A stretch of 64,000 nucleotides of DNA, from NCBI GenBank assembly GCA_029948255.1, contig JALIZF010001583.1:310001-374000 (forward strand), in the 5' to 3' direction. The position numbers were made by a program, and so were the translations under genes. Source of the stretch: Telmatactis stephensoni (lineage: Eukaryota > Cnidaria > Anthozoa > Actiniaria > Isophelliidae). This document shows, piece by piece, positions 20,938 to 32,614 of this stretch (positions are counted from its first letter, which is position 1; each line of letters begins with the position of its first letter). The notes under the pieces were generated by a model. It was not told the origin of the DNA. It saw nothing but the letters and a program-made list of their open reading frames with translations, and did no database searches.

Positions 20938-23900
20938 ATGGAAAGAGTATCAGTAACGATTCCAGCTGCTTCTATAAAGGTAGGAATTATTTGGAACCTA
21001 TTTTTTAACTCTGTAGATTTTGAATTCCCGAATCTTTGAAAGTGTCACAAAAATTTGCATGTAATGGGGTCATGCTCTATACATTTACGATACATTTCGA
21101 TCTACGATTCAGTCTGATTCAGTAGTTTTGTTTTACATGTAATAACTGAATTCGCTGATACTAAAATTCAATGGATTGCCATATTGAAGCTCTATTATCA
21201 TTTGATGTTTAGACCAGACTGACTTTTTAGCTGACATTACGAAAGTGCATCAGGTGACAGAGAGGTGGGAATGCAGAGGCTAAAATGATTTCTGCAACCC
21301 CTCAAAGGAGGATTCAAGATATGAATTAAAACTACTATGTTTAATTTGTCTTGAAATTTGAATTTGAAACGTTATTGAAAAGTAGTCTGGTAATAGAGAG
21401 GGGGTCAAAATATCGCCGCTTGCATTAACAGGATTTTGTTTTTCAGCTCATTCTTGGAATCCATTTTGTTCTAACAACATGGTAAGTGCAAGATCATTAA
21501 ACTTCTACTACAATAATAATCAATAAAGGGTTTTAATTATTGTCTACTATTATGTTATGATCATTATTTATTGATCCCCAATAAATTAAGGGAACTAGAT
21601 GATATATGTAGGAGGTACATGTGCTCTGCAGGTTGGAAGCCACTAAAGATTTGATCCATATATTCCAACTCTAGGGGCACTCCCTACATTGTGTATATAT
21701 TTAGGATGGGGAATTGTTATAAGTTGTAACTTGACTTGAACATCAATATTTTTTCAAACAGGTACCTAAGTATATAACTTAGACCATTAATTTACAGAAC
21801 CTTTGGACCGGCCCCTACAATAATAATAAATTATTCCATCCATACAGGGCTACATTAGCTACTGTCCTTCCTACATCATACGTATTTAGCAACTTTATTT
21901 TAGTGGTTGTTGGATGTTGGGCAATTGCTGATAGAGAACGCACTGATCCAACTATTTTGGTAAGACTATTTTTGTGTTGGTGAGTTGGCTGTAAATGTAA
22001 TAATAATTGAAGGGATCTGGGCAAAAACAGAGTAAATGACCTGTTATCAAAAATTTTTCTTTGAAATTTAAAGATCTTTGAAATGAACTTTGAGTTTGAT
22101 CACACAAATCTATAATATATATATATATATATATATCACTCACTCTCTAGCTAGACCTTAATTCTTACAAGGAGCCTTCAAGAATGGTTTAATGCAGATA
22201 CTTTTAATTAACATTCTTTATTTTTGTAGCAGTCTCTATTATTATAATTGTTGTTATTTAGAGCAGTCTTTATACAATAATTATAATTGCAAAATAGTTA
22301 ATTAATTGCCATTTTGCCATGTTTCAATCAGCATTTCAAGTAAGACATCACCATTAGTAGCAATCAGAGTGCTGCATGCAATACATGGTGCTGCTGCAAT
22401 GGTTTTTCTACAGTCAACTCTGCAAAAGCTGCTCTATTATGCCAGCACTGCTACATTGTAATTATAATATTACATTCAACATTCAAACATTAATTTAATT
22501 AATCTCTTTGACTTTTTCAGTTTCTTTTAGGAATGATTTTCACCATTATCAGTGATATTGTTGCCATTTCAATTTACTACAGAACTGTAGGTACTGACAA
22601 TTATGTGTTCTTTAGCATGAGAAAATAATAAAATATTACACAAACTTCAAAGTTTAATACATTTTCAGTCTTCATCTCTCTCGGTACCTCTCTCTCGATC
22701 TCTTAATTATAAGCCATTTTAAAGCTATATTTAGTACTAATTAATTACAATGAAAAATAAATAATATAATTATGAAGTGACCTAGGGTACTTATGATAAT
22801 TATTTGATTGGACTTTGTTTTCAGATGACTCCACCTACAGATTTACTATTGGGTATCCTTTAATGTTTTCTGTATGAATGGTGGTGTTGTTTTATTGTAA
22901 CTTGTTGTGTAAGTCACTGCATTTTGAGAGCCAAATAAAACTGGGGAGTGGGTTTTTGGGGTTAACCAATTGCTGTTGATCTAAGTGTTGATTCAAGCAA
23001 TGATAATGATGATGGTGATGCATACTAAACTAATATACAAGGGACGCTCTGCCCTTAAAATCCTTACTGTTTCTATACCTCAATTTTTGAGAGAAAAGGT
23101 GCCCGCCTTTTATATATCTTTCAAAGAAAACAGTACCCCTTTCAAAGACTGTCCCCATCTAAAAACTCAATTTATGCAATGAAGCATTACTTTACATTGA
23201 GGGCATTAAAATATGTATATGACTGTATAATGTGTAATAAAAAGCACAGTGCAGTTAGGCTATAGCTATACTAAAGGCCAATTGAGACACAGATGCATGT
23301 CCACTATAGAAGAGGTGATCATCTTATTAGAAGACCTAGATTGGCTATATTACAAGCATGGCCGAGAAACTGAATTTGAACTAATCGAAATCGGAACAAA
23401 TTCAGTCTCAGCTAGTGGCCAGAGCGGGTATTGAACCTGGGACCGCCAGATTGCGAGACCAATGCTCTGACCACTCGGCCATGCTGCCTCCTATGAAGGT
23501 CATAAAGATCATAGCCTGTGTGCATGTATGTGGTAAAAATTTGACAGCTAGAACATGGGGGCAAAATGTAGCACCCTTGCAAGCCTAATATGAAGTGCCT
23601 CCCTATTAAAAATATTTGGTAGTGAAACAAACAAAACTTTGCCAGAGAAACCCAAGCCACAAAAGCCAAACTTGACCACAAAAGCCTCGTTTTAAGGACA
23701 TGTAATATAATCTGTCACATCCTCTTCTTCAATCACCTCGTTTATTTCCTGATATAATATGATACATGATTTCTTCATTTTCAATGTGTGTTATCATTTC
23801 ATTTCATTCTCCATTAACTCTTCATAAGCATGGCCATTCTGAATCTCATACTTAAGGTAAGTATGACTAAAAAAGTATGTTATTTTCTAATGATTTACGA

Positions 23901-25009
23901 TGTTGTTAAGAGGACATTTTTTCACTATTTGAAACAGCAGGATGTTGTGCAGATAGAAATTTGCATTCAAAAGCAGAGTTAATATATGGGTCATTAAGCT
24001 TGCTTGCTTGGTCCCTTCTGTTGATAGTGGAAGAGCATGCATGGCTTTACAGCTATTAAGTTTACAGGCACTCCACAGGCTCAAATAATTACAATCATAT
24101 GACCAAATAATTCAAATGAAATAAACAAAAATGTCTACGAATTTCAATTGGCAAGAGGCAAATGAGTTCGCTAAGTACAAGCATGGTTGAGAAGCTGAAT
24201 TTGAAGCAAGGGACAACTGAGAACAAAATTTGTTAATTCAGCCTCAGTTAATGGCCAGAAAGTATTATGGAGAGTATACTTATCATGTATATGGGATTTG
24301 CAGCTAGTAAAATGAAGCTCACACCTGCGGGTATTTTCAGTTCTTAACACATCATTCATGTCATTCATTTACTCATTAATATAATCTATTTTTTCTTGAA
24401 GCCATTGTATTGTGTTTGCATCTTCCTGGAATTCCGTAACAGGGGAGGAGAGGTAGATACAAGATGGGCAGGTAAGGACCTACGATTGATTGACACAGCA
24501 ATAACCCAACCCATCACCCACTCAATCAAAAGTAGTTAGTACTTAATTTTAAAAGGAGTCTTCAGTTACAATTATACTTCCTTAGCTAAACCTGGTACTG
24601 AGGGGGTCCACACTGAATGGCCAGTTGTTGAAGTTTCAAATACACATTTCCTCTAGGTCTTCATTCTTAGAGAAAATCTGTTTGGACTTTGGTTTCTAAT
24701 ATGATTTTTGTCTATGGCAGAAAAACACAAGATTCTGACATGTGTGGCCTAAATAACCCCATCCCCTTTAATTCATTGGCCTTGAGAGGCTGCACTTGTG
24801 TTTGTCGCAGTCCTTTACAGTATTGTATAGGATGGTTGAGAGTATACATGCACAGTACAATGTAACTTGACATGGCACAACTGGTTTAAGATTGCAGTCT
24901 TTCAAAGTTCATAAATAGTCAGTTGTTCATCTTCATTTCAGAAAATCCTTATGTCACCATTGAAGGACAAAACACTGACAATCGAGGAACAACCTCTTCA
25001 CAGCCATGA
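20938..25009 (+). CDS. AGTRAP: Type-1 angiotensin II receptor-associated protein (ATRAP-like), multi-exon
   Basis: In vertebrates ATRAP is a small multi-pass membrane protein that binds the AT1 receptor tail and promotes its internalisation; cnidarians lack a clear renin-angiotensin system, so the ancestral role is unknown. Exons: 20938-20979, 21447-21481, 21848-21959, 22521-22586, 22825-22852, 23829-23856, 24402-24471, 24942-25009. The protein opens MERVSVTIPAASIKLILGIH, then VLTTWATLATVLPTSYVFSN, a hydrophobic stretch ending GCWAIADRERTDP, then FLLGMIFTIISDIVAISIYY, MAILNLILKPLYCVCIFLEF, RNRGGEVDTRWAENPYVTIE, stop. Order and motifs match ATRAP, including the RGGE and ENPYVTI-type tail, with three hydrophobic segments. 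One problem: the exon ending at 22852 leaves phase 1, while the exon at 23829 needs phase 2, so a small exon (length 3n+1) inside 22853-23828 is probably missing from this model. Human ATRAP has about five residues more at that point. Confidence 0.88.
23340..23497 (-). mobile_element. tRNA-derived SINE (family A), copy 2
   Basis: It is the reverse complement of 6641-6800 almost throughout, including GCATGGCCGAGTGGTCAGAG and the B-box region (GGTTCAATACC on the minus strand). It lies in the AGTRAP intron that also should hold the missing small exon. Confidence 0.85.
24176..24265 (-). mobile_element. Diverged fragment of SINE family A
   Basis: TACAAGCATGGTTGAGAAGC, GAATTTGAA and ATTCAGCCTCAG follow the same order as in the copy at 23340 but are more diverged, and the tRNA head is lost beyond GGCCAGA. 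Confidence 0.6.
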
Positions 25010-25609
25010 AAAAATTTGAGTTCATAAAGAAACTGCTGGCAACAAATTCGTTTATATCTTGGTGGTGTACAGTATTACATGAAGTATTGGAGATTATGAT
25101 TTATATCATTTCACTAATCAAGACTTAGTATGTTATTAATATGAAATAATGATATAGCCTGCTCATCAAAGGATGTGATACACTCTTACAGGAAACTGTC
25201 AATCTTTAGTAAATCAATCTAACTTTTAATTCAAAATGATATCATCTTGTTGTCAATAGGCACATACATGTACTGCCTTAAGTGCTTGTAAAACTTGTCA
25301 GTTCAAACTGGAGGTGTTTGAAATTTTGGCATCTTGAATCAATATCTTAAAACAACAACAACAACAAACACTTTTTGCTTCATGTGCACTGAAAAAAATG
25401 ATTGTTTGTGCTTTTTTAAACAAATTTAAAACGTGTCCACTGTGTTATGTACAGTTCAGAACTCTTGATCAAAACAAATGATGCCCTCTAATGTCGTGCT
25501 TCCTAGGGAAACTATTAACAGCCCTATGTGTTCTAAAGCTGCACTTACACATGCACTGTGGCCTATGTATAGGTTTTTGGTTACCGTAAATCTTTAACAA
25601 GGAACATGC

Positions 25610-25615
25610 AATAAA
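25610..25615 (+). terminator. AGTRAP: Candidate poly(A) signal of AGTRAP
   Basis: AATAAA follows the AGTRAP stop codon by about 600 bases. The interval between is AT-rich with no open frame, as expected for a 3' UTR. The choice of site is tentative. Confidence 0.4.
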
Positions 25616-25751
25616 AATGGAGAACGCAGTTTAATTAAAAAATTGTTTCATAGAAGTTTTATTTACATGAAAATGTAGTGATTCCAGGGCTTCATTTGCC
25701 TGGTTAATCAAATAACATTTCTTGCCTAACTAAAACACTATCAGCTTCTGC

Positions 25752-25955
25752 CAGGGATGGATCCAGGATTTTGCAAAGGGGGTGTCCCAAATGAGCCTCT
25801 TGAGAGATGACATCATATCCAAGATGGTGGCCTCCTAACAATGGAATCTGATGATGTCATCTCACAAGAAGCCTATAGAAGAAAATAAGTACGGTGCTTG
25901 GGGGGAGAAGGGGGTGTCTGGTGCACCTATGGACACCCCCCTGGATCCGCCCCTG
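25752..25955 (+). mobile_element. MITE of the GGATCCAGG family, copy A
   Basis: It begins with ATGGATCCAGGATTTTGCAA and ends with CCCCCTGGATCCGCCCCTG, an inverted pair. The interior carries CATCTTGGA-type and GATGACATCAT segments. Copy B at 26554-26762 is its reverse complement; related elements are at 35626-35960 and 41944-42122. Confidence 0.8.
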
Positions 25956-26553
25956 TCTGCAGACTAGAGAAATGATTGTTGACATCTAGTTATCGATTAC
26001 TATTGTCGATGACTAGTCCACACACTTGAAAAAAGTAGCTGTCAATAAACTGTGCTCATTTAAATTGGAAAACAAAGCAATTTTAGTTGTTGATAAATTT
26101 TAGTTTTATATTTCACAGATATATTGTTTGTACTTGAGCAAAATGCTTACTACCAAATTTGAAATAAATGTGAAACAGAGATAGTAAGAGTATTTTATTT
26201 GTCTTTACATAACTATGGAATACAACAAACTTGATCCACTACAATTCAGTAAAAACCAGATATAATAACAGAATCCCACTTTAATAATAACAAGCCCCTA
26301 TCCACACCATCTAACAGAGATTTGGGGATTTTATCCCTGATTTAATGGATCTTTGGTATAAACCAATTATTATTGCAGTTCCTTGGCACTATTATATTGG
26401 GATTGCATTGTATTGGATCAATATGTCTTCTTCAGCTGGATGAGGTTGCTAAACTTATGTGGAGGGGTTGCATATTGCAGACAAGGGGCTTATGGAAACT
26501 TTAACCTTGTGCAGGGAGATTGGTCATTCAGTTATTAATTCTATGGAATTACA

Positions 26554-26762
26554 GCAGGGGGATCCAGGGGGGGGGTGTCCATAGGTGTACCATACACCCC
26601 TCCCCCCCCCCCCCCCAGCACTGTGCTTATTTTTTCTATAGGCTTCTTGCAAGATGACGTCATCAGAATCCATTGTTAGGAGGCCACCATCTTGGATGCG
26701 ACGTCATCTCTCAAGAGGCCTATTTGGGACACCCCCTTTGCAAAATCCTGGATCCACCCATG
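26554..26762 (-). mobile_element. MITE of the GGATCCAGG family, copy B (inverted)
   Basis: On the minus strand this closely follows copy A: TGGATCCAGGATTTTGCAAA, then GGGGGTGTCCCAAATAGGCC, then GAGAGATGACGTC. It ends 36 bases before the stop codon end of the zinc finger gene, and may lie in or next to that gene's 3' UTR. Confidence 0.8.
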
Positions 26763-26797
26763 TAAAGGCTATCACAGGCTTAAAATGTGTAAAATAA

Positions 26798-28683
26798 TTA
26801 AATATGGGATAATTTATGATGGCGAAGACCTGCTCGATTTGCAAAACCTTTGTCACAGGTTTTGCACTTATATGGTTTTCTACCGGTGTGAGTGTTTTCA
26901 TGGCTTGCAAGAGTTTCCTTTAGTCTGAATGTCTTGCCACAGAATTTACACTCATGAGGTTTAACATCAGAGTGCAATAACTCATGAGTTTTAAGACATG
27001 ACTGTGATTTGAAAAATTTATGACAAGTTTTACATTCAAAGCATTTGCTTTCATTGTGAAAAGTTTTATGACTTTTGAGGAGTCCTCTGTGTGTAAATAT
27101 TTTTCCACAAATTTTACATTCATAAATGGTATTACTGTGGATTTCTTTATGATAGTAAAGGCCAGCCCTGTTTGCAAAACTTTTGCCACAAGTCTCACAT
27201 TGATGTGGTTTTCTACCCGTGTGAAGATTTTCATGGCTTGCAAGAGTTTCCTTTAGTCTGAATGTCTTGCCACAGATTTTACACTCATGAGGTTTCAGAC
27301 CCTTGTGTAATAATTTATGATCCCAAAGCTTTGATCTTCCAGTAAATGTCATGCCGCAGGTCTTACACTGAAGTTCTTTAGGATGACTGTTATTAGGGTG
27401 TTGACCTATGTGATGCTTTTGGTTATTACTGGAAACAGACTCTCTGCATGTTGATGGAAGCTGACCACCAGATACATTGCTCAAAGTGGTAACTCCAGAA
27501 CTACAATCAGGATCAGCCTTCACTTTGATTTCACTTTCACCATTAAACACTGCATTCTCACGCACTCCTGATGTAATTGCCATATCTGCAGGAATTTCCA
27601 AATGTAAAATTTCTGAAGAGGCAATGCCTCTTTGATCAAAATTATTGACTAACAACATATTCTCATTCACTTCCAATTGTGAACTTTCTGAAGACTGACT
27701 AGCTTCTTTGTCAACATAGTTTAAATGTATCAAACCACCATTTACATTTCCAGATAAACATCCATTACTACATCCATAGTCCTCAGTTTGTGTTGCCACA
27801 CAGACAAGTGACCGTCCATATATAGGCATTCCATTGTCACAGCTCTGGAAACAGTTAAATGTAAAAGGTGAACACAAAGGATCGTATGCCCATGTGCTTT
27901 CTGTCAATGGGATATTAGCTGACAGTCAGTAGGGTGTCAGTTAACTGTTGGTGAGGTATTGGTTGACAGTCCACCAGGCTGACAGGAGATTTGTTGTTAT
28001 ATTTCTTCATTTTTACCTTCGGGTACTCTCTCCTCCCTCCCCCACTATCCCATCCCAGGGGCGGATTTAGGGGTGGTGACGGGGGTGACTAGTCACCCCC
28101 TTTTTGGCCAGTAAAATCTACCTTTTTACTTCAGAATCCTAGAGCACGTTGTTTATTATGAATTATTGACACAATAATTCACAACAGTACTAGTTAATAC
28201 ACTGTATGTACAAATAGCTTGCCTTAATGTCCAAAATGAAATTCAGTAAAACATAACTGTTAGCAAGACCAAAGGTACGAGAAAAACATTAAGCAATGTT
28301 GGTTGAGTTTATTCACCATTCGCCCTGTCAACCTTTCTGAAAAAGCTGTATGTCAGAATGTCAATAATCCAGCCAGTTCTGAGATGTCCATTCAGATCTC
28401 TGACCATGCATCAAGTGAACGGTTTTTTTTATAGGTACATTGTATACACAACTTAAACTATACTGTATGAGCACGCGTATTAAAGAGGGGAGGTCAAAAT
28501 AAAATAAAGAAAGTGTTATGTTTCAAGACTATTTTGAACTGAATGTTATAGCATAGTACTTACGTTAACAGAACTATCAGGCCATCTGTGTTCTGCAGTC
28601 ACCTTGTTGTAATAAAACAACAGCTCTCCAGACTTACAGAAGAACTCCATCCAATCTGTATCTACTGTTGGACACGATTCCAT
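26798..28683 (-). CDS. C2H2 zinc finger protein with WW-like N-terminal exon (two exons)
   Basis: This is a likely DNA-binding nuclear protein. Exon 1 (28564-28683) starts MESCPTVDTDWMEFFCKSGE and contains YYNKVTAEHRWP, which follows the WW-domain pattern W...G...YYNxxT....W. Its donor AAC|gtaagt is phase 0. Exon 2 (26798-27844) begins after a good acceptor, ctgtttccag|AGCTGTGAC, also phase 0, joining to ...SSVN-SCDNGMPIYG. After about 135 acidic and Ser-rich residues come seven C2H2 fingers. Fingers 2 and 3 (RLKETLASHEN, FANRAGL) are nearly repeated as fingers 6 and 7, showing an internal two-finger duplication. Linkers are mostly HTGRKP-like. The protein ends one residue after the last finger histidine, at SHI-stop. 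The target is unknown. The WW call is moderate: the first Trp to second Trp spacing is a little long and the final Pro is displaced. Confidence 0.82.
28040..28115. repeat. Partial GGGGCGGAT-type element in zinc finger gene intron
   Basis: CCCAGGGGCGGATTTAGGGG resembles the start of the GGATCCAGG MITE family and is followed by a small hairpin GGGGGTGACTAGTCACCCCC. The other end was not found, so it is a fragment or a relative. Confidence 0.45.
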
Positions 28684-28789
28684 TGCTAATTTCTGAGGAA
28701 CTGAGTTGACTTTTCCAGTTTGAGTTTGGCGCCAACTCGATAAACTGGTTGATTTTCGTTGGAAAATAATCACCCTTTGACGATTACAA

Positions 28790-29030
28790 ACTTAAGATTC
28801 GTCCAATGTTATTACTTCTTAGGTCCTTCGACGCGTCAATTCAAATATCTCAAATAAGTTTTTCTCTCCCGGCCACTCAACTCTAAACTTTCACTAAAAG
28901 TCTGTAATCTTTACAAAAATGACTAGGCGTTCCAACAGTGCCACCATTATAGTGCCAGTTTCTCTGGGAAATCAGTCCACAGGGTGACCACCATTCTGTG
29001 GTTAGACGTTTTTTTTCCCTTTTTCTTTTC

Positions 29031-29067
<37 letters not shown>

Positions 29068-29976
29068 TGATAGTGGTAAAATTACGCTAGTTCAACCATG
29101 TTCTTCTGGTTCGATTTTAAAATGAAATGAGAAGAACTAAGCAGTCCGCCTACTGGTTTAGCGCTCTAGACTTTTATTAATTTGCAAGGTAGAGATTGTA
29201 GATGGCAAAATCTTATGGTTCAAAATCCGCCGAAACAAGGAAGAAGGACTAAAACCTCCTAATTCGTCAAAGGTTGTTTGCGCAATAAAAATGTTGAGAA
29301 GGTACATGCACCCGTGTTGCTAAACATGTTAAATTTGCTTTTGGCTGCATTATGGCTGTTCTTGTGATCAACAAGTATTTGGTTCTGTTTAGCATGGTAA
29401 TTTATATTTCTCAAGTAATTTTTCCAGTTTCCTGCCCAAATTACTAGAACTTGAACCTCATCCTCCAGTGAGAATTTGCCAGACTTCTAGAGGGCAGACT
29501 TCTTGAAATGTCATTTTCAGGAACAGAAAGACCACATGCAGACTAACCTTTCCGTGTCAGCTCACGCAGGCAGCAAAAGACAAAGCCAGCAATACGCAAA
29601 TCAATGGCAATGATTTTTAGACCTCAATATAAGCGCATGTACCTGTAGACAAATTGTATACATGCTCGACTACCGGGCAATTCAGTACAGTCAGTACGCA
29701 TAAATTTGACTGAGACCTTCGCCTTGAGTAGCCTCCTATGAAGGCGTCTCGATCCAGTAAATTTCCCTCGCCTCAAAATGAACTGTGATGATCGATGAAC
29801 TAAACAAATCTTCTCATTTCTGTATAATATGATTCATTATTCATATTTTCAATAGACGCCTGTGATTTGCTGTCTCCTAAATCATTGATTTTCACTTTAG
29901 TGCAAAACTTAAAGAATTATTGCACTTACGCAAACCTTAAAATGATTGTGAAATATCATATAATAAGAAGTAATAT
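28790..29976. other. Intergenic stretch, no gene seen
   Basis: It holds a (TTTTC)n and poly-T tract at about 29017-29068. The remaining sequence is AT-rich, and its frames are short and not protein-like. The first 100-200 bases should contain the promoter of the zinc finger gene. Confidence 0.5.
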
Positions 29977-30205
29977 CAAGAGAACATAATACTAAGGGAG
30001 CGAAACTAACTATTGATGTCTGTGCGATGTTCGCGGTGACTATAAGGCTATTTTTAGTAACTTCGCCATCGCGTGCGCAAGGCTCCTAAACGATAGAAAT
30101 CAAACGCCGAAAGCAAACGGTCCCGTCCGCGCGCACGTCAAAAATATAATTCTACTGATCGAGATTCTGTTCGAGAGCCTTGCTTGCACGCGATGGCGTT
30201 GTTAC
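29977..30205. mobile_element. CAAGAGACCATAATACTA MITE family, degraded copy 1
   Basis: TCAAGAGAACATAATACTAA and GGCTATTTTTAGTAACTTCG match the left part of the intact element at 39007-39286, and AAACGGTCCCGTCCGCGCGC matches the middle of the copy at 32615. The right terminal repeat has decayed beyond CACGCGATGGCG. Confidence 0.7.
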
Positions 30206-31462
30206 TTTAAATAAGACGCTATAATTGCGTTCACTTGGGCTATACGTACGAGGAAGCTCGAGTAACAAAGCTTGCTTGCAAAGGCCACTCGGGTAATTTT
30301 GCACACATGCATGCTCGGTCTATGACAGGTAGCCCAGTAATGAACCTATCTAATAAAGATTTGGAGTTTTAAAATAATTACTTCTTATTAACCGAAAGCG
30401 CGGTTATTACGGAAAAATATCAGACCGAGGTCTTGACAGTGCGGACTAAGCCCGTAGGGCTTTAATTGATAAAGAAAGTACATTTTAGTCTAAGCTGAGT
30501 TTGTATGGGCTTCTTACGCGTAGAATCAACAAACTAACAAGCTTGTATGAATTATCGCAATTTTAAAATTGTTTAAAGTACTTAACTTTACTGACGTTTT
30601 CTTGAAATGGGAAATCAGTTTTAATGATCATCCAGCAAAAGAGAAACCCGTAAAATCCATAAACAGTCATTGGCGTAACTTCTTGACTTTGCAAAGAACC
30701 TTATGCACTAAGAAATGTTCACGAAAATTTATTCTTTTATTTACTCTTTCTCTGTTTATTTATGAAATCATTCTTAAGGTTACTGGACTTTGATTGGTTC
30801 TCCTATTTCCCCAAGGGTTTGGAACAGTCTATTAGCATCACAATGAAACTTCGCCGAATAGACTACCCCGATTAGACATTAGAATTATTAAGTGTCTAGA
30901 TAGCGCAGCGGTTTAAGGTGATATCTAAAGGTATGGATTAGGGTCCGGATATCGTCTCCCTCCCTGGCCTTCGGGCTAAGACAACTGTTTTATGTAGCAC
31001 CGGGATAGCGTGGATGGGGCCGAAATCTTCATCCGTAACGTAAGTCGATTCGATGTCTCAGCTTCTTTGAATGTCTCGGGAGAATCGTCCCAAATTTCAT
31101 TTTTGGCTTTTTCCTATTTTTTCAATTCTTTCCCCATTTCCGGGGGTTCAATTTAAGGATTACAGATTCGAGCCCTGTGTAGGTCGGAATATTTTTCTTT
31201 TTTTCCCTTTTTTTCCTTCCTTTTTACTCTCTTTTTTCTTTTTCGGTTTCTTAATACTTGGATTTTAGCATTTTTTGTCATTTTTGAGTATTTTTAATTT
31301 TTTTTGCAATCTGTTCTAATATAAATATTAAATTGCATCATTATTAATTTATTCAAATTTTGTTCTATACATTTCTTGAATATGTTACCGATTTTTACTT
31401 GACTGGTTTGTATGGTAAACGTGTTTCGTGAGAGATCTTAATAATCTTCTTTGTTTCTAACT
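30206..31462. other. Intergenic stretch, no gene seen
   Basis: The T-rich strand around 31080-31330 produces Phe/Ser-rich frames that do not look like protein. A weak tRNA-like patch at about 30893-30960 (TAGCGCAGCGG and GGGTCCGGATATCG) may be an old SINE but is not convincing. Confidence 0.45.
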
Positions 31463-32184
31463 TTAAGGTAGTTCCTGGCCCTTGCTACTGCGCATTTCCC
31501 GCGCGCATTCGAGCGCGCGCACTATTATTAGAGAGCATTTGTTTTGCCGTAGGGAGTCTAGGCACTTACTCTAGCTTTAGTAGGGAAAAGGAATATTTTG
31601 TCATCCAAATATCGAAAAAAACTTAGTCAAGAAACCTTGTACACTATGTAATGTAGGTATTTGATCTCGAACTTTTAAATTTAGTTAACTTTATCGGCTA
31701 TCGAAAAAGCCGGCAAGAAAATCGCCCCCTTTTTTCTTTTTATTCAAAATAGTACTTATCACTTTTTCGATTTAAAAAATGATAATATACAACTTCATTG
31801 ATTGGATTGTCGTAAATTTTCCACATTTTTACAGCCCGCGTACACGATTTCGAAGCGCGTAATTGGGTAGAAATTTGATTCTAGAATGCCCTTATAATCA
31901 TATTTGCAATTCATCAAACAATACATACGATTAAAACTACTAGATGAACCTCAGATCTATCTTTTGGGACGGTCCAGGCGTTTTCTCGGAAAAATTTTGT
32001 TCGCTTTCTTCACTGAGACCATATGGATATATTACGTACATTTTGAGAAAAATCGCGTAAAATCCGATTGAAAATACCACCTTTTACGACATCTTATAGC
32101 TCAGAAACCAATACGGTGACTCCCTCTTTTTTTTTTCGGGCTTTGACTTGCCAAACAATTATCTTTATTAAATAACTACCTTAA
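31463..32184. mobile_element. 722-base TTAA-bounded non-autonomous DNA transposon
   Basis: It starts TTAAGGTAGTTCCTGG and ends in the reverse complement of TTAAGGTAGTTATTTAATA, bounded by TTAA. Like the 882-base element at 8517, it has a CpG-rich patch near the left end (GCGCGCATTCGAGCGCGCGC) and an AT-rich interior with homopolymers. No protein is encoded. Confidence 0.72.
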
Positions 32185-32449
32185 TCTGTTCTCATATTCC
32201 TGCCAATATAGTGCTCCTTTCAATATTTAAACTCTTTTCAGTAAATTAAAGGTACATTTTGTCTTCTTTTTATCGAGCATCACCCTGTTTTATAAGCGAA
32301 CGAATTGAACGAACGAATGAATAAAAGGATGAATCAACGTCGAACGAATGAATAAATGAGCGAACAAACCACTGGCGTATTACACGCTTACGCGGGCTAT
32401 GAATATAATGTTATTTAAGTTAACTTATGTCATGTGGCTATTTATTAGA

Positions 32450-32608
32450 ACGGTTTTCGTATGAGTGGGAAACTGACCATACCAGTTACGGTCAATGCAC
32501 GGAACGGTTACGGCAGGAATTTCGAATGTTTTAATTTTATAGACATTACGGTACTGATGTGGTCACGGTACGGTCCGGTCAGTTTTCCACTCATATGAAA
32601 ACCACTGT
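32450..32608. mobile_element. Palindromic MITE, TTCGTATGAGTG family, copy 2
   Basis: ACGGTTTTCGTATGAGTGGG pairs with the right end CCACTCATATGAAAACCACTG. The interior GGCAGGAATTTCGAATGTTT and TATAGACATTACGG closely parallels the element at 19970-20121, so it is the same family with variant termini. Confidence 0.8.
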
Positions 32609-32614
32609 AAGACC

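Noticed and set aside
26920..27243. Long alternative frame opposite and beside the zinc finger exon
   Set aside because: It is a shifted-frame shadow of the repeated C2H2 fingers; only the frame with CxxC...HxxxH spacing makes sense.
30890..30965. tRNA-like patch with TAGCGCAGCGG and GGGTCCGG
   Set aside because: The B-box match is poor and no second copy or cloverleaf was found.
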